From Tetranychus cinnabarinus (Eukaryota; Arthropoda; Arachnida; Trombidiformes; Tetranychidae), in NCBI GenBank assembly GCA_022266195.1, contig WHVY01000002.1, positions 77,001 to 141,000 on the forward strand: a stretch of 64,000 bases of DNA. Reading direction: 5' to 3'. The translations under genes and the position numbers were made by a program. This document shows, piece after piece, positions 33,201-44,986 of this stretch; within the stretch, counting starts at the first letter, position 1, and every line of letters begins with the position of its first letter. The notes beneath the pieces were generated by a model. The model worked only from the letters and a program-made list of their open reading frames with translations. It was not told the DNA's origin and made no database searches.

Positions 33201-34841
33201 GATAGACCTTGAGTAGTAACAAAAATAGTAATTCATTTTGCTTGATTTTGAGAAAAACATTCCGATTGGAAAGTCCTTCATTGTCAGATTATTTAATCCA
33301 GAAAATATTTGCCCTGTTTTGCACTAACATCTGTTGAATAACAGCACTTGGCAATCAATTGATTGTTTTGTCGTGATCATTCAAAACACAATCAAGTGAC
33401 AAAATTGAATAATTTCAAATCTTTGTTAATTAAAGAAATTAATTTTACAACCAATGCTGTAACCAACATTTTAATAGTTGTATAACAGGGGAAAGTCATG
33501 ACTTAACTTACCTTCAAATTTGGCTTTCATCAAATTACTCAAGTCATCCTTTGAACAAGCAGTTAATGAACAGAACCCAAGTCTACTGATTTTTTCAGCT
33601 TTGAAACCTCGAAGATGGTTCTAGATACAAGAATAATTATGATTAAGTTAGTAATCGCTTTTGAAATGTCAAACATATGGTTAAATGAAAGTGAATTAAC
33701 TTTCCAAATGCAAACCCAAATATTTTAATAATCAACATTGATTAACTTTTCTTGAACAATTATGATCTACAATCAGATAAATAATGAGGTCAAGATCATA
33801 AAACTGAAAGTGATTTAACATTTCCCTTTCATTGCAACTGATTAAATAACATGATCGTCTTACTAATTTAGCAATCAACGTGATTATTAGTAAATAATAC
33901 TTAAGGCATTGATACAAAGGAAGATACAATCTTAATGATAAATTTCATTTGATATATATTTTTCAACACCAAAGGTCATTATAACCCTGAAATTTGATGA
34001 ACTAAAAATGATTAACCTTGATTTGTGAATTCATTAAGATAGTTAAATTTGGTAAAATAATAAAAATAAATTTCCGGGCGACTCCAGACCTTGACATCGA
34101 TTCTGATCAGGAAATGTAACATTAACTGTAACAACTGAAACTCATTGGAAAGTGAAACTATCTTGTAACCTTTTCCAAATCTTCAATTTCATCTTTAAAA
34201 TATTTCCAAATCACAAGATTTAGATTAAAATCACTGAAAACAATTTAACTATAAAAAATGTTATTACCTGTTGAGACAAACTAGAATTGTCTTGTTTGAG
34301 GGAAAGAATCACCGTACAGTATCGACCAGTAAAAATTGGTTGGTTTCCATCGGCATCAGCCCATGGATCATTTTCAGTTCCAACTTTAAGGTTGACACAT
34401 TCATCAAAATCACCCATAAATTCAGTGTTTCCCTTCATGACTCCATAGATGATTTTACCTTGAGCATCTTCGACTGAACCATTTAACAAGATAAAAGATG
34501 AAGAGGTTAGAATGGAATCAATAATCTAAATGAAAAAACTTACGTTCATGAGCCCAAGTGCGATCTTCAAATCGAGCTTCTTGATTTTTGGTAAAAAACT
34601 GTTTACATTGTTTACCAATGGGCAGCTTGTCAATTTCATCGGCAAAAGATGATTTGGTTAATGAACTTGTATCGGGAAACAAAAAGGACTGAATCGATTT
34701 GGCCTTTGATACCAATAACTCTCTTTCCCGTCCCGAAATGTAATTGTGTCCATGTTTGTTATAAGATGACTGTGAAGCAGACTTGATGAGCACTGGAAGC
34801 AAAGAAGCGATCAAGATGAATCCTAAGAGTGACCACTTCAT
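30264..34841 (-). CDS. NRF-6-like membrane acyltransferase (nose resistant to fluoxetine family)
   Basis: Twelve exons on the minus strand (34544-34841, 34268-34473, 33512-33620, 32993-33071, 31935-32191, 31769-31862, 31576-31692, 31336-31510, 31174-31256, 30870-31107, 30479-30808, 30264-30404) join in frame to 708 residues. A signal peptide (MKWSLLGFILIASLLPVLIK) leads to the extracellular NRF domain with conserved cysteines (GKQCKQF, DFDECVNL, GRYCTV, GFCSLTAC). A first transmembrane helix (FGALITLLIAGTILD) precedes the Acyl_transf_3 domain, about ten membrane segments, with LHGHGP, GFLAVDFFLF, HSWYLGLDMQLF and SYQFFLFHPLAYF. NRF-6/NDG-4 proteins in nematodes affect lipid and drug transport from the gut; the acyl acceptor is unknown. 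The 800-bp intron 4 holds a large hairpin. Confidence 0.92.
32415..32506. repeat. Long imperfect hairpin in an NRF-6-like intron
   Basis: AGAGCTGCCCTCT (32415-32427) and AGAGGGCAGCTCT (32494-32506) form a perfect 13-bp stem. Inside, GTAATT/AATTAC pair after a 3-nt mismatch, and GAACAAA can pair with TTTGTTTC, so the stem may reach about 26 pairs with bulges around a loop of about 30 nt. The total of about 92 nt is the size of a microRNA precursor. It sits in the fourth intron (32192-32992). It could equally be a foldback scar. Not matched to any known miRNA. Confidence 0.55.
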
Positions 34842-36951
34842 CGCTGTTTATTATTGCAAAGGGTAACAATCAAGAAAAGTTTGAAGCACGAGAATAATCT
34901 GCTGAAAGGTGAATTGAATATTGACTGATAGGAAAAGTTTCACCGAGACACACAAAAGTTACAGTGAATTGATGATTAAAATGATGAGAATAGTTATTTG
35001 GATAAAAGTGACACAAGGAGTAATTAAGTAAGGGAGCAATGGGAGGAGAAGCCCTCTATTAGCTTACATTTTATCCTCTTTACTTGCTTATGGCAAGGAA
35101 ATGATCAGGTTTTACCGAATCTCAGAGACAACAAATTATTAACTTTCATTATTAATTCTCACTCACGCAATTAACAGTTGCTCATGGTTCCTTACAAATT
35201 TTGGGTTAATTCATCTCGTCCTGCCTCTTGAATATTTTCATGAATCAAGGAAGAGTATTAATATGAGAAGGAAGCAAATTATTGAAGCTAATAAGGCTTT
35301 CGATACTTCAACTTGACCTGATTTTCATGAAATAACGCCTAAGGTAAAAGTGAAGGCAAGGTAATTTGAATAACTTTACTGGTGACTTTGCTCTTATTTA
35401 TCTTAATATTTCATTTGTTCCTAAATAACTGATATATTACATAATTTTAAAGATTAGCAAGGATTAAAGTAATCTTTGATTAACAGCTCAACAAATCAAC
35501 TCATTTTTCTTCTATTTTAATGTCTACATCAGTTACAATGTTACGAGTTGCACAAAAAACGTTACGTTAAAACTTTTTCACTTTTTTGTATCAAAATTTA
35601 ATTTTAAATCAGCTTGAAATAATTTTTATCATTTGTTTAAGGCAAATAATAATACTGTGATAAATTTAAGTTAAAAATATCTCAACTTAAAATGCACAAA
35701 TATTTTGCTGAAATTATATCATATTTAATAATAAAAATGAAGATCGCGAAAATTGTAAAAAGATAACAAAAAACGGCAACTATTGACAAGTTTGATGAAA
35801 AAGTTGAGTTTTGACATTGAAAATGAATTTCTTGTTAAATGTGATAATCTTACAAATATCGACAAAATCTAGGTTTACTTAGCTTATCATAAAAAATTGG
35901 CTTATTTGCAAAATATTGAGCCTAATCACTGATTACTGATTAGTAATCAGTATCTAATAGTTGATATCTGATATCAATATCTGTTTTCGATGGCGTAAGT
36001 CATTGGAAGCAGACTTGGTGATAAAATATCTTCAAGAGTTTAAATAATATTTTTGGACAATATTTTCATTGTAATTTTACATCATTTTACATGTTATCAA
36101 TTTTTAAGTGGACCTTTTAAAAGGAATCTTTATTCTTAATCTGCTTAATCCATGTCAATAGCCAAAAGGAAAAATCGAGAAGCACAGTGATGACTAAGAA
36201 ACAAAGGGTGTTGCGGGTAAGAGCTTACAATCATCTTATCCCAATGGCGATAAAGATTAAAATGTCCAATAGAAATCTTAACCTTTACCGTTGGTTGGAT
36301 ATTTTCATGTTTACCCATTTTTAACCGCCATTTAGGTAAGATGATTGTTCTTTCACGCAAGACCATTTAGAAATGAAGAATTGGTAAAATTTAAATCCGG
36401 ATATTCCTAATTTGATTCAGTGGTTCATGAATTATATTGATAATATTAATCGAAAGAAAGAAAAAATGAATTATATCTGTAGCTGAGTGAATAAACCTTC
36501 AAGAAATAAAGATACTTAATACTGAATTTTTCTGTAAATTTGTTCAAGGCCATCTCATTTAATTTACATGAAGTTGATAATGCCTTAAGGAATAGTTCAA
36601 ATGATTCAATTCGTCATAGTTATCAACAACTAAGCTAAATAGTCATAAAGTAGTTACAGTTACAACTGATTCTCGGTTATAATTTTACACAAAGATTAAA
36701 ATCTTATGACAAAAAAACAATACAGTTTAATCATGTAGCTGTTCAGTTGTAGCTAAATAATAATATAACAAAATAATTGCATAATTTGAGGGCAAAGGTG
36801 AAGCAGTATCTTTTAGGCATCTCAGAAAAAATATCTGAATGAAGTTTTTGTTGAATGATTTTTATTATTTCAATATAATAAGATGGGTGCAACGAGCTTC
36901 GAAACATTATCATGAAGAAAAGTAAATTTTACAATTTGAGGACCAGGTAAG
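34842..36951. other. Intergenic region with a foldback element
   Basis: 2.1 kb between the NRF-6-like promoter and the 3' end of TFAP4. AT-rich. It contains an inverted-repeat element at about 36207-36363. The minus-strand ORF across that element (36145-36366) is not supported as a gene. Confidence 0.45.
36207..36363. mobile_element. Foldback / MITE-like inverted-repeat element
   Basis: ACAATCATCTTATCCCAATGGCG-type sequence at 36228-36250 is matched on the opposite strand at 36329-36351 with 20 of 23 positions identical (short cores ACAATCATCTTA and ATGGCG in both). Outside these cores the arms stay weakly similar (TTGCGGGTAAGAG against TTGCGTGAAAGA), giving a total length near 155 bp. There is no ORF. 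Such short terminal inverted repeats with AT-rich interior suit a non-autonomous DNA transposon. A target-site duplication was not identified. Confidence 0.5.
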
Positions 36952-38280
36952 TTACATGGGATGAGTGACTGCAGCGGTAACTAACTTCATGTCATCTCTA
37001 AATAGATGGTCACCCTCTAAATGTCGAATGGCCTCAACTATGGTATCAAGATTTTGTCGTGAAGTTGTATTAGGAATAGCAGCTTCGAGTCTAGCAGTGG
37101 CGTCTCCGATTGAACCGATTATCCGAAGAGTTACTGTTGTTGGTCCAGTCGTTTCATTGCCTACAAAAGGTACATCTATTGGAAGGGCGATGGCTGCAGG
37201 TTGCGCAGATTTTTGATTAGCCTTAGAAGGTGTCGTTGTCATTGGTACCGATGAAAGTTTAATTGGTTTGGTTGACAAATCTTGTGGTGTTTCTCCTCCA
37301 GTTGGACTTGGAGGTGATGAATTAGGATTACTTGTTGGTGCTGTAACAACAAAGGTAGTTTGATGAAGGGGGCTATCTGGACAGCTATGGGTTTCGATTT
37401 CAATTGTCTCAGCAACAATTTCATCATTGACAACAGAAGAGACAGCTGCTGCTGTCTCTTCACTTGCAGAAATATGGCTGTCCTGCAATAAATTAAAACA
37501 AGTCATAAATAATTCTTTTCTATATAATTTTAATATAGACGAACGAAAAAATCTCTTACCTCAGTATTTGAATTGAACTGTAAATGAACTTGTTGAGCTA
37601 TCTCTTTGATTCTTTCTGGATATAATTGAGCTTCTAAGGCTCTAACTTGGTCTTCTAATTGCATCCTCAAACGCCTTTCTCGGTCTAGAACTTTTCTAAC
37701 CTCGACCAGATCATTTTTTAACTCGTCGACATTTATTTCACTTTCATTTCCTGAGGTGGTGGTTGTCCGAGAATTAATTTGACATTGTATACCTTCATCT
37801 GAGGAATCTGATTCAATTATACCAGTATTGACAATTTTCACCTTTTTCAGAGGTGCAACATTTTGAAAAGAACCATCATTTTCTCCGCTACAATTTTGTG
37901 ATCGCTTCAATTGGCATATTTCAGATAGTAAACGAGTTTTCTCCTGCTCAAGTTGATGAATGTACTCAGCTGTGTGCTGCAATATTGCCGCCTAAAATGA
38001 ATTGAAAAAAGATAAAGATGAAATAACATACCAACTAAATAATAACCAAGCTATTTTACGACTTTATTTACACAAAAGACGAAAATTAGCTTAGAAATAA
38101 AGACTATTTTAATAATATTACCTTGCTAAGTTTCTCTCCATCATGTTTAGGAAGCATGGTACGCAGAGAATTGAAACCAGCATTGATGCTTTGCATCCGT
38201 CGTCTCTCATTGCTGTTGGCAATCTCTCTTCTTACCCTCTTTTCGTGTTCAAGCTGGGATCTTGGCGATAGTCTTGACAT
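36952..38280 (-). CDS. TFAP4: Transcription factor AP-4 (bHLH-leucine zipper, cropped homologue)
   Basis: Three exons on the minus strand (38122-38280, 37560-37991, 36952-37482) encode 373 residues. The basic helix-loop-helix starts at once: RREIANSNERRRMQSINAGF, loop, GEKLSKAAILQHTAEYI. The first zipper follows (HQLEQEKTRLLSEICQLKR, about 65-83) and a second coiled coil spans about 144-176 (RKVLDRERRLRMQLEDQVRA). This two-zipper plan is specific to AP-4, which binds CAGCTG E-boxes as a homodimer; Drosophila cropped controls growth and tracheal branching. The tail is Pro/Thr/Ser-rich and contains PQDLS (263-267), matching the PxDLS CtBP-corepressor motif. Divergent from the LDB gene, 405 bp between start codons. 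Confidence 0.95.
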
Positions 38281-38685
38281 GTTGACAATAGGTATAGAGA
38301 AATATTAATAACGAGGCAAAAATTATATCACCATATTTGAAAAAATTAAATAAAAAAATTAATCAACAAAACTAGTCAACATAAATCAGATGTGTTTGTA
38401 CATAACAAAAAGTCAAACCTTCTCAAGCTCACAGTCTTCCTACCCCCCTCTTTTTTCCCTTTTTTTACTTAACACACTCACGCATCTACTCTGCTTTCTA
38501 CTCTGCTTTCAGGCTTTCAGTCTTTACTGTGAAAGCAAATATTTCCTTTATTCTGCTGCATTGACGCCATTTTGAAGAAATGAAATGTATGAAATTGTAT
38601 AGATTGTTTTGCTTTTACTTGCAGTTTTAATATTTCATTAAATAATTTGTTCATTTGTCCTTTAATTTAAGTTATTGTCTTTTTG
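38281..38685. promoter_or_regulatory. Divergent promoter TFAP4 / LDB
   Basis: 405 bp separate the start codons of two transcription regulators that face apart. A CT-rich stretch (38435-38530) and a GACGCCATTTTG (38562-38573, YY1-like core) are visible. No TATA box. Shared regulation is possible but not shown. Confidence 0.45.
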
Positions 38686-40637
38686 ATGATGAGACCAATG
38701 TTCACTCAATGTTTAAACAGCAGTATGTGTCCTCCTCAGTGTCCACCGGGTCCAAATTCAGGACCTCCTGGTCCAGGTCCAGGCTCTGGGCCTGTTTTAG
38801 GTCCTGGAAGTGATCCATTTTATCCACCGCCATTTTCTCCGTATAATAGGCGCCTCAACCATAATTGTACTGATCTAAGAATTCACGAATTGAACAAGAG
38901 GTTACAAAACAAGCCAGAGGTAGAGTATTAATTAAATCCTGTCCTGTTTTATTTGGATATATTGCAATACCAGTAGTTATCTCATCGCTGTTTTTCCTTA
39001 GGAATGTGACAATGTTTTTTGGGATAATTTGACAACTGACTTCTTTGAAGAAGATGCCACTCTCACGTTAATATTATGTCTTGAGGATGGAATTAAACGT
39101 TTCAGTAAGTCAATTTTGCAAATTTACTCTGCCTTTTACTAATGCATTTTCAAAATATTTATTCAACAGCAATTGGTAGAACCCTTATACCTCGCTATTT
39201 TCGAAGTCTTTTTGAAGGAGGTGTTACTGATCTCTCATTTAATCTTAGAAATCCAAAAGAGTCATATCACAATTCATTAATTACGCTGGACTGTGAGCAA
39301 TGCTCCATGATTACTTATCATGGCAAATTTAATGTTAATAAGACACCCATGGGCAATTTTCCTCCTGGAGTTGATTCTCAACAGGTTAAAGATCAAATGC
39401 ATATAACTAAAGAGACGTCGGTTGTTGTGAATACAGAAGGTCGATTAACACTGGAATTCACTAATGATGATCTCATGCGTATAAAGTCATGGCTTTTCAA
39501 TACTCGAAGTTACCAAGAACTAGTACCGAGAAATTTAATTAATATGTATGCCCAAGATCCATCAGCTTTAGAGCGATTCAGTAAAGATATCACTAGACAA
39601 GGTTTTACAAACGCAACATTAAACTATCTTAGGGTAAGTTCAAAACATTTTCATTTATTTCATTGCATTGTGTTGTATTTAGTTTGTTTTTCTGTATATA
39701 ATATGCTGAATAGATTGCATGCTTAAGTTTATCAGTTGAAAAATTTCTTGAAATATTCATTATGGAATCAGAAATTATAAACCGCTTAAACTTTGTTAGT
39801 TGTTGTATTGAAACTCTTGCAAATATCATCTTTTTAATCTCGATTCCTTCTGTTTTGAATTCCATTTATCATATTTATTAACTTATTCATTTGACATCTT
39901 TTATTTTCAGCTTTGCTTAATTTTAGAGCCAATGCAAGAGCTAATGGCAAGTCATAAAAAATTCGGTCTCGATCCTAGAGACTCACTTAAGCAAACTCTA
40001 TATGCAAAATGGCAAAAAACTGTGACTGACCGACCTGATAGCCAAAGACCAGTAAATAAAAGAAGAAAACGGAAATCTTCGGCTTCAAATAATGCGAATG
40101 GTGGTGGTGCAACAGGAAAGAAGAAGAACAATACATCGATTTCTCCAGGACCCCCAAGCTTTTCATTAGCTTCTCAGGTAAATATAAATATTTGACTGCG
40201 AAAGCAGGGTGCATAGTCACAGTATTTCTTAGGATGTTATGGTAGTAGGAGAACCTTCCATGATGGGCGGAGAGTTTGGTGACGAGGACGAACGCACGAT
40301 TACTAGACTGGAAAATAGCCAATATGACCCAAATGCATCTGGAGTATCGAATGGACTTGAGGATGGTGACGATTTCAATTCTCTCAGTCGAGCGCCAGGA
40401 TCCGGTCAAGGACCAGTTCAAGGACCAAATTCGGGATCTGGACCAGGCCCTGGACAGCAAGGAAACCTTGGGCAGCCTCATGGGGCTAATATTCCTCCGA
40501 CAGGATGGTCGGGACCCGGAGGACCCGGTTCAAATTCAGGACCTGTGTCCTCCAATCAAGATAACAGAGGAAATAATCAAGGAGGAAGTGGACCTCAAAG
40601 TTCACAAGTCGATAAAAAGCCATCTCCTTTGAATTAA
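38686..40637 (+). CDS. LDB1: LIM domain-binding protein (LDB1/Chip)
   Basis: Five exons (38686-38919, 39002-39104, 39170-39633, 39911-40177, 40233-40637) encode 490 residues. A Pro/Gly-rich leader precedes LRIHELNKRLQNKPEECDN and the self-association domain (TIGRTLIPRYFRSLFEGG, FNTRSYQELVPRNL, TLNYLRLCLILEPMQELM). A nuclear localisation signal KRRKRK follows at about 310. The LIM-interaction part begins DVMVVGEPSMMGGEFGDEDE, almost invariant from flies to humans. The protein bridges LIM-homeodomain, LMO and SSBP proteins to loop enhancers to promoters. Compared with vertebrate LDB1, extra residues are inserted within the dimerisation domain (after TYHGKF and before EGRLTLEF). The C-terminus is unusually rich in Gly, Pro, Ser and Gln. 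Confidence 0.97.
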
Positions 40638-41117
40638 TGCGTATATTTGAACATTATGTTAATAATTTATTCAAATTTGAAACGCTGAAGTTTCTGTCTG
40701 ATTTTAACAAGCAATGTCATTTAAATTTGAACTAAATAGTACAACAAAATCGAATATCTCGAGCTTAGATTATTTCTAAGTTTGTAAATAAAGATATCTG
40801 CTAAATTAAAAAAATTAAGCACAAAACCTAAATTGTGCAAAACCTTAAGTTTGCTCAAATTGTCCATAAGTATTGTAAGTATCGGCTTGAAATATAACTT
40901 TCCTTTTTTTAATATTAGTTTTCAATTTTTATTTCAATGTTTGACATTTATTTTATAAAATTTGTAATTGACTTTAGTTTAAATTAATTTAAATTTAAAT
41001 AAGGAATCAAATTTACTTTGAGTACTTAAATTATTTTATTTGTTTCTCATGAGTTTATTTCTGCGGAGGTAAATCGTCGATTCTTTCAGCCTGTTTTTTA
41101 GTATGGAACCAAAACTT
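40638..41117. other. Convergent 3' intergenic region
   Basis: 480 bp between the LDB and phospholipase stop codons, very AT-rich, probably both 3' UTRs. Nothing else recognised. Confidence 0.45.
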
Positions 41118-42939
41118 TTAAGGATGGCGAATTTTATCATAGAATTGATTCAGTCCACCCCAGATTGTTTCCCACCAACTTGACTGTTCCTCATTAGGAT
41201 TATAAATAGATATCCGTTTCAAGTATTGAATAACATTCGGGTCCGACATTATTGCCATATGATCTACACCTTTGAAAGTGGTATAATGAACTGGTTTTAA
41301 TTGTTGCTGCTGCATTCTTAGACAACCTCTCAAACTTGCAAGATTAACTGTTCCATCTCCATCACTTGATTCTGCCAGAGGATCATGATTTGGAAAATTC
41401 TCATAACTATAACGTAAGGAGCTCATAGTTTTCAAACCAACACCATGTAAACAATGAACTGTGACTTCAGGGGAGTCCATAGATTGGGTCAACTCTTTGG
41501 TGTCTTTCCACATTTCATAACCAATAGGATAATTGATATCGTTGAAAAATTGCTGATAGTCTGCTACAGTATAGTTTTTGCGTCCTGTCGATAACAAAGT
41601 TTGATGAGGAGCCCAAAATTTGTCACTTGGAAGTAAATAAGCTAAACTTGGGAATGTTCTTTCTTCTTTTCGAATGGTCAATGCTGTTATAGTAATAACG
41701 CCAAAATTATCACCTGAAGCATATGCTTTAAGTGCCTTTACTGCTCCACCCCATGCACCAGCTAATGTGACAAAACTTTTGACGTATTTATTTTTCCAAT
41801 AGAATTTTTGACGATTCAGAAAATATAACATTGTTGGACAACCGAGGGAATGGCAGACGATCATAACTTTTCGTCCACCGTTAATGGTATACGTTTCTTC
41901 AACCAGTGATTTGAAATTTTTGTAAAAATCGTCCAATTCAACTGACAAGTAAAGAGGGACAAACAATTGTTGAATTAGTGGATTTGCTGATTAATTAAAA
42001 TGTTTGATTAGGCCTTTTCCAAAATATGTAATCATTATTTGTGCATTTAATAATTACAATTTTTAAGTTTAAAACTATCACAAAATCTGTATATGAATTT
42101 AACTTAACTGATTTTCGTAGTTAAATTAAATTTTTAGTTTTTGGTTTCTACTTACGTGGGGATTTACGGAAGTCATAAGGAGCACCACGGATATTGATGC
42201 CTCTTTGATAACCAATTTTAACCATTTCGGCTACAAGGACATTAAAATAACCTGCGAGGGAAACTTGACTTGGATCAACATATTCAACTGTCGATGTATT
42301 ACCAAATCCTGGGACCCGAATCGAAACCCCTGGCGGGTTGTGAGTTTTCCTAGTTTCAGGATCGTATAACAATCTCATATTATCCACCCAGCAATCAATT
42401 ACATAAGGGACTAGATCAGCTAAATTTAACCATAAAGTGAAATATTCGCTCGTCTTTTGTTGGCATATGTAATGAACCACTTCTGGCTTATCAACTTGAG
42501 CTTCCAATTGGCTTCCACCGTCACCTGGAACTGATAAAAATGAAACAATTTATAACACCACGTTTTTAATTAACTTCAATTCTGCCAAAAATTAATTATG
42601 ATTTGATATGAATGGATATGACAGACAATGTTTGGAATCAACTAGAAGCACACACATCGATTTTTCTCATTCGAGAGGATCATTAGGTTATTAATTGATA
42701 ATTAACACAATATTACACCACAACAATTAAGAACTAACAAACTGCACACATTAAACAGATTAATGTATTAAATTACCAAGAATAATTGGACTTTTGGGTA
42801 CATCATTCACTGTATTGGATGGATTGAAATTGGCATCCTTTTCATTCCACCAAAACCAATTCCAAGATGAAGCATGAGACAAAGTGAACAGAGATATGAA
42901 AAATAAACAGCAGACTAGAATAGTTTTGACCATCAACAT
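41118..42939 (-). CDS. PLA2G15: Lysosomal phospholipase A2 group XV / LCAT-like enzyme
   Basis: Three exons on the minus strand (42777-42939, 42156-42530, 41118-41941) give 453 residues. A signal peptide (MLMVKTILVCCLFFISLFTL) is followed by VPGDGGSQLEA (55-65, oxyanion loop region), WLNLADLVPYVIDCW and RGAPYDFRKSP. The lipase nucleophile is Ser211 in CHSLGCP. The catalytic Asp and His are predicted in SDGDGTVNL and GVDHMAIM. This is the PLA2G15 branch of the LCAT family, which deacylates phospholipids and transfers acyl groups to ceramide in lysosomes; LCAT itself is vertebrate. Human has AHSMGN where this has CHSLGC. I chose the acceptor at 41942 because it gives the best family alignment; a site at 41987 adds 15 residues. 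Confidence 0.92.
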
Positions 42940-43950
42940 TGTGTCCAAGGTAAAGGGTTGAACAATGGACAATTATGTTTTTCTCGATCAACAATAAGTA
43001 TTAATAGATGGTAACACAAATAGACAAAGAAAATAGGAATTGTTCAAGTCAATGATTGGTGATAAAAAATTTACACTGATGTTGTTGAGAAACTTTATTA
43101 TCATGTAACCACTAGCACAGCACTTTTGTTAATGCTAAGGTCATCACTATGAACAAGATGACGATGGAAGGGGAGAAATGAAAAAAATATTATCTGCCAA
43201 GAAGACGATTGAGCCAAAGACAGAAATGATGCCAATGTTCAAGTTGAAGCAAGTTGAAATGATACAATTTATGTAACTTTCGCAGACATTTATCTCAATT
43301 CACTTTCTTTTTTCACCTTTCAACTCACCTGACCGGATGTCTTTTATATCAGTGTTACCTCTTAATGCTCTCATTTGAAAAAACTTGAATCATTTTGAAG
43401 CCAACAAATGCAGTGCAATGTCACTGTACAAAGAGCAATACTCTTTGGGTTATAATGCGATAAGTCAAGATATCTTTATCAATTGTTTTCCCCTTTACTT
43501 TAAAAATGAAAAAAGATTAACCTGCAAATCTTATGGTCATTCAACAAAGTCTGTTTCGTAATTAAAAGATTGTCAAGATATTAATTGATAAAGCAATTGA
43601 CTGTCAGTTTTCATTTCAAATTTTCTGACTCGAAATTTTTCATCTCATAGCTATTTTGAGTACAACATGAACGATGAACCAAAATATTTCAACAGTTACT
43701 CAGTAAGACCTTCATTTAACATAGAGACAAGAGTTCACAATCAATTTTGAAAAATTCTGTATCTTAATACAAAAAGCAAGATTAAATAAATGAATTAACA
43801 ATGATTTATGAGATAATTTAGAAAAAGATTGATTTCTAAAAGTAAAAATAGATGCTAGATTTGTCTTCAAAATCTTGATTACTAATTATTGACATTTCAT
43901 AACGAATTACATTAAATTTCAATGGTTAAACAAGTTAATAAAAGTTCTAA
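42940..43950. other. Intergenic region, nothing recognised
   Basis: About 1 kb containing the phospholipase promoter and the 3' flank of the ALR gene. AT-rich, with no ORF or repeat of note. Confidence 0.45.
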
Positions 43951-44472
43951 TTAATCACATGATCCATCTGGAGGGCCATTTAACCATCTTTCATCTACTT
44001 TGGAGCAATCGAATATCGGTTTAGCCAATTTCTGGTTTACTTTGTTGTGAAGATTACACATCCAGAGAGAAAACGATTGTCTTGTATCAACTTTCGGAGG
44101 ATCCTTTGAAATATCATTCCTCATATCTGCGGCACAATGCGAACAGGGATAGAAATTTGAAAAAATATTCATAAATTTCATCATTTCTGATTGTTGCTGA
44201 TTCGTTGGTTTATCAGGATAGTAAGCAGCCATAGTGTGTAAAAATGTCCAACTGGCTCGTCCTAATCCATCCTTATCAACAGGACAATCGATGACATGAT
44301 TGTTGGAAGAATTAGCATGAATTTTGGATTTATTAAAATCACCTTTATTTGAATTCCTTCTATTATGATTAATGTCACCATTTGATTCATCAGGAGACTT
44401 GAATGAAGATTGAGCCTTCATGAAAGATTTGAAGCTAGTACAAGCTCGACATGATTCACGATAGTCAGACAT
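43951..44472 (-). CDS. GFER: Augmenter of liver regeneration / Erv1 sulfhydryl oxidase
   Basis: Intronless, 173 residues, starting MSDYRES; longer in-frame starts are non-ATG. The N-terminal CRAC (8-11) is the shuttle-type disulfide found in ALR. The FAD-binding core has HTMAAYYPDKP, the redox CSHC at 110-113 within FSNFYPCSHCAADMR, HNKVNQKLAKP and FDCSKVDERW, ending GSCD. The protein oxidises MIA40 in the mitochondrial intermembrane space and passes electrons to cytochrome c. Between the CRAC helix and the core a linker of about 40 residues is Asn/Ser-rich and longer than in mammals. No cleavable presequence, as expected for a MIA40 substrate. Identification secure. Confidence 0.96.
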   Translation of the reverse strand: MSDYRESCRACTSFKSFMKAQSSFKSPDESNGDINHNRRNSNKGDFNKSKIHANSSNNHVIDCPVDKDGLGRASWTFLHTMAAYYPDKPTNQQQSEMMKFMNIFSNFYPCSHCAADMRNDISKDPPKVDTRQSFSLWMCNLHNKVNQKLAKPIFDCSKVDERWLNGPPDGSCD

Positions 44473-44986
44473 TTTTGAACTCAATTTGAATGAATAATTA
44501 ATCAACAATAAATAATTAAACAATGAAAAATAGCGCAATTATAAACCATGTTTTCTGATGTAACCGGTCAATGCGTATTTATCACAGAAAAAATGTGAGT
44601 CGTATTTGTCTCCCAATCAGCTGTGAGTTTGTGGATTTATTGGTTACATTCAACATTTTTATTAATCCACCTTCAATCTCTATTTCTTTTCACAATTTTA
44701 TACTTATTATTTAATATTTTGATGTAAATTGTGAATGAGAATCACTTGGTTTCATCAACTGCAGTGTTCACCTATGTTTACAGACATTAATGAATTTTTT
44801 TGGCAATAGGAATTGACTCACTGTCAACATCCCTTAGCCTTTGGTGGTTCATGCATTTCTGTTTCGTCAAACTTGTGATATTTATTAATCTTAACCTGAC
44901 TCATTGTCATAAATATTGCCATTACCATTGACCTATTGTGATCGAGCTTCTAATTGTCCCTGTTATTCACTAATTCTCTCCTGAGC
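44473..44986. promoter_or_regulatory. Divergent promoter ALR / ZC3H11A
   Basis: 514 bp between start codons of two genes facing apart. No TATA box or YY1-like motif could be assigned with confidence. Confidence 0.4.

Noticed and set aside
36145..36366. 73-codon minus-strand ORF
   Set aside because: It spans the foldback element and shows no domain.
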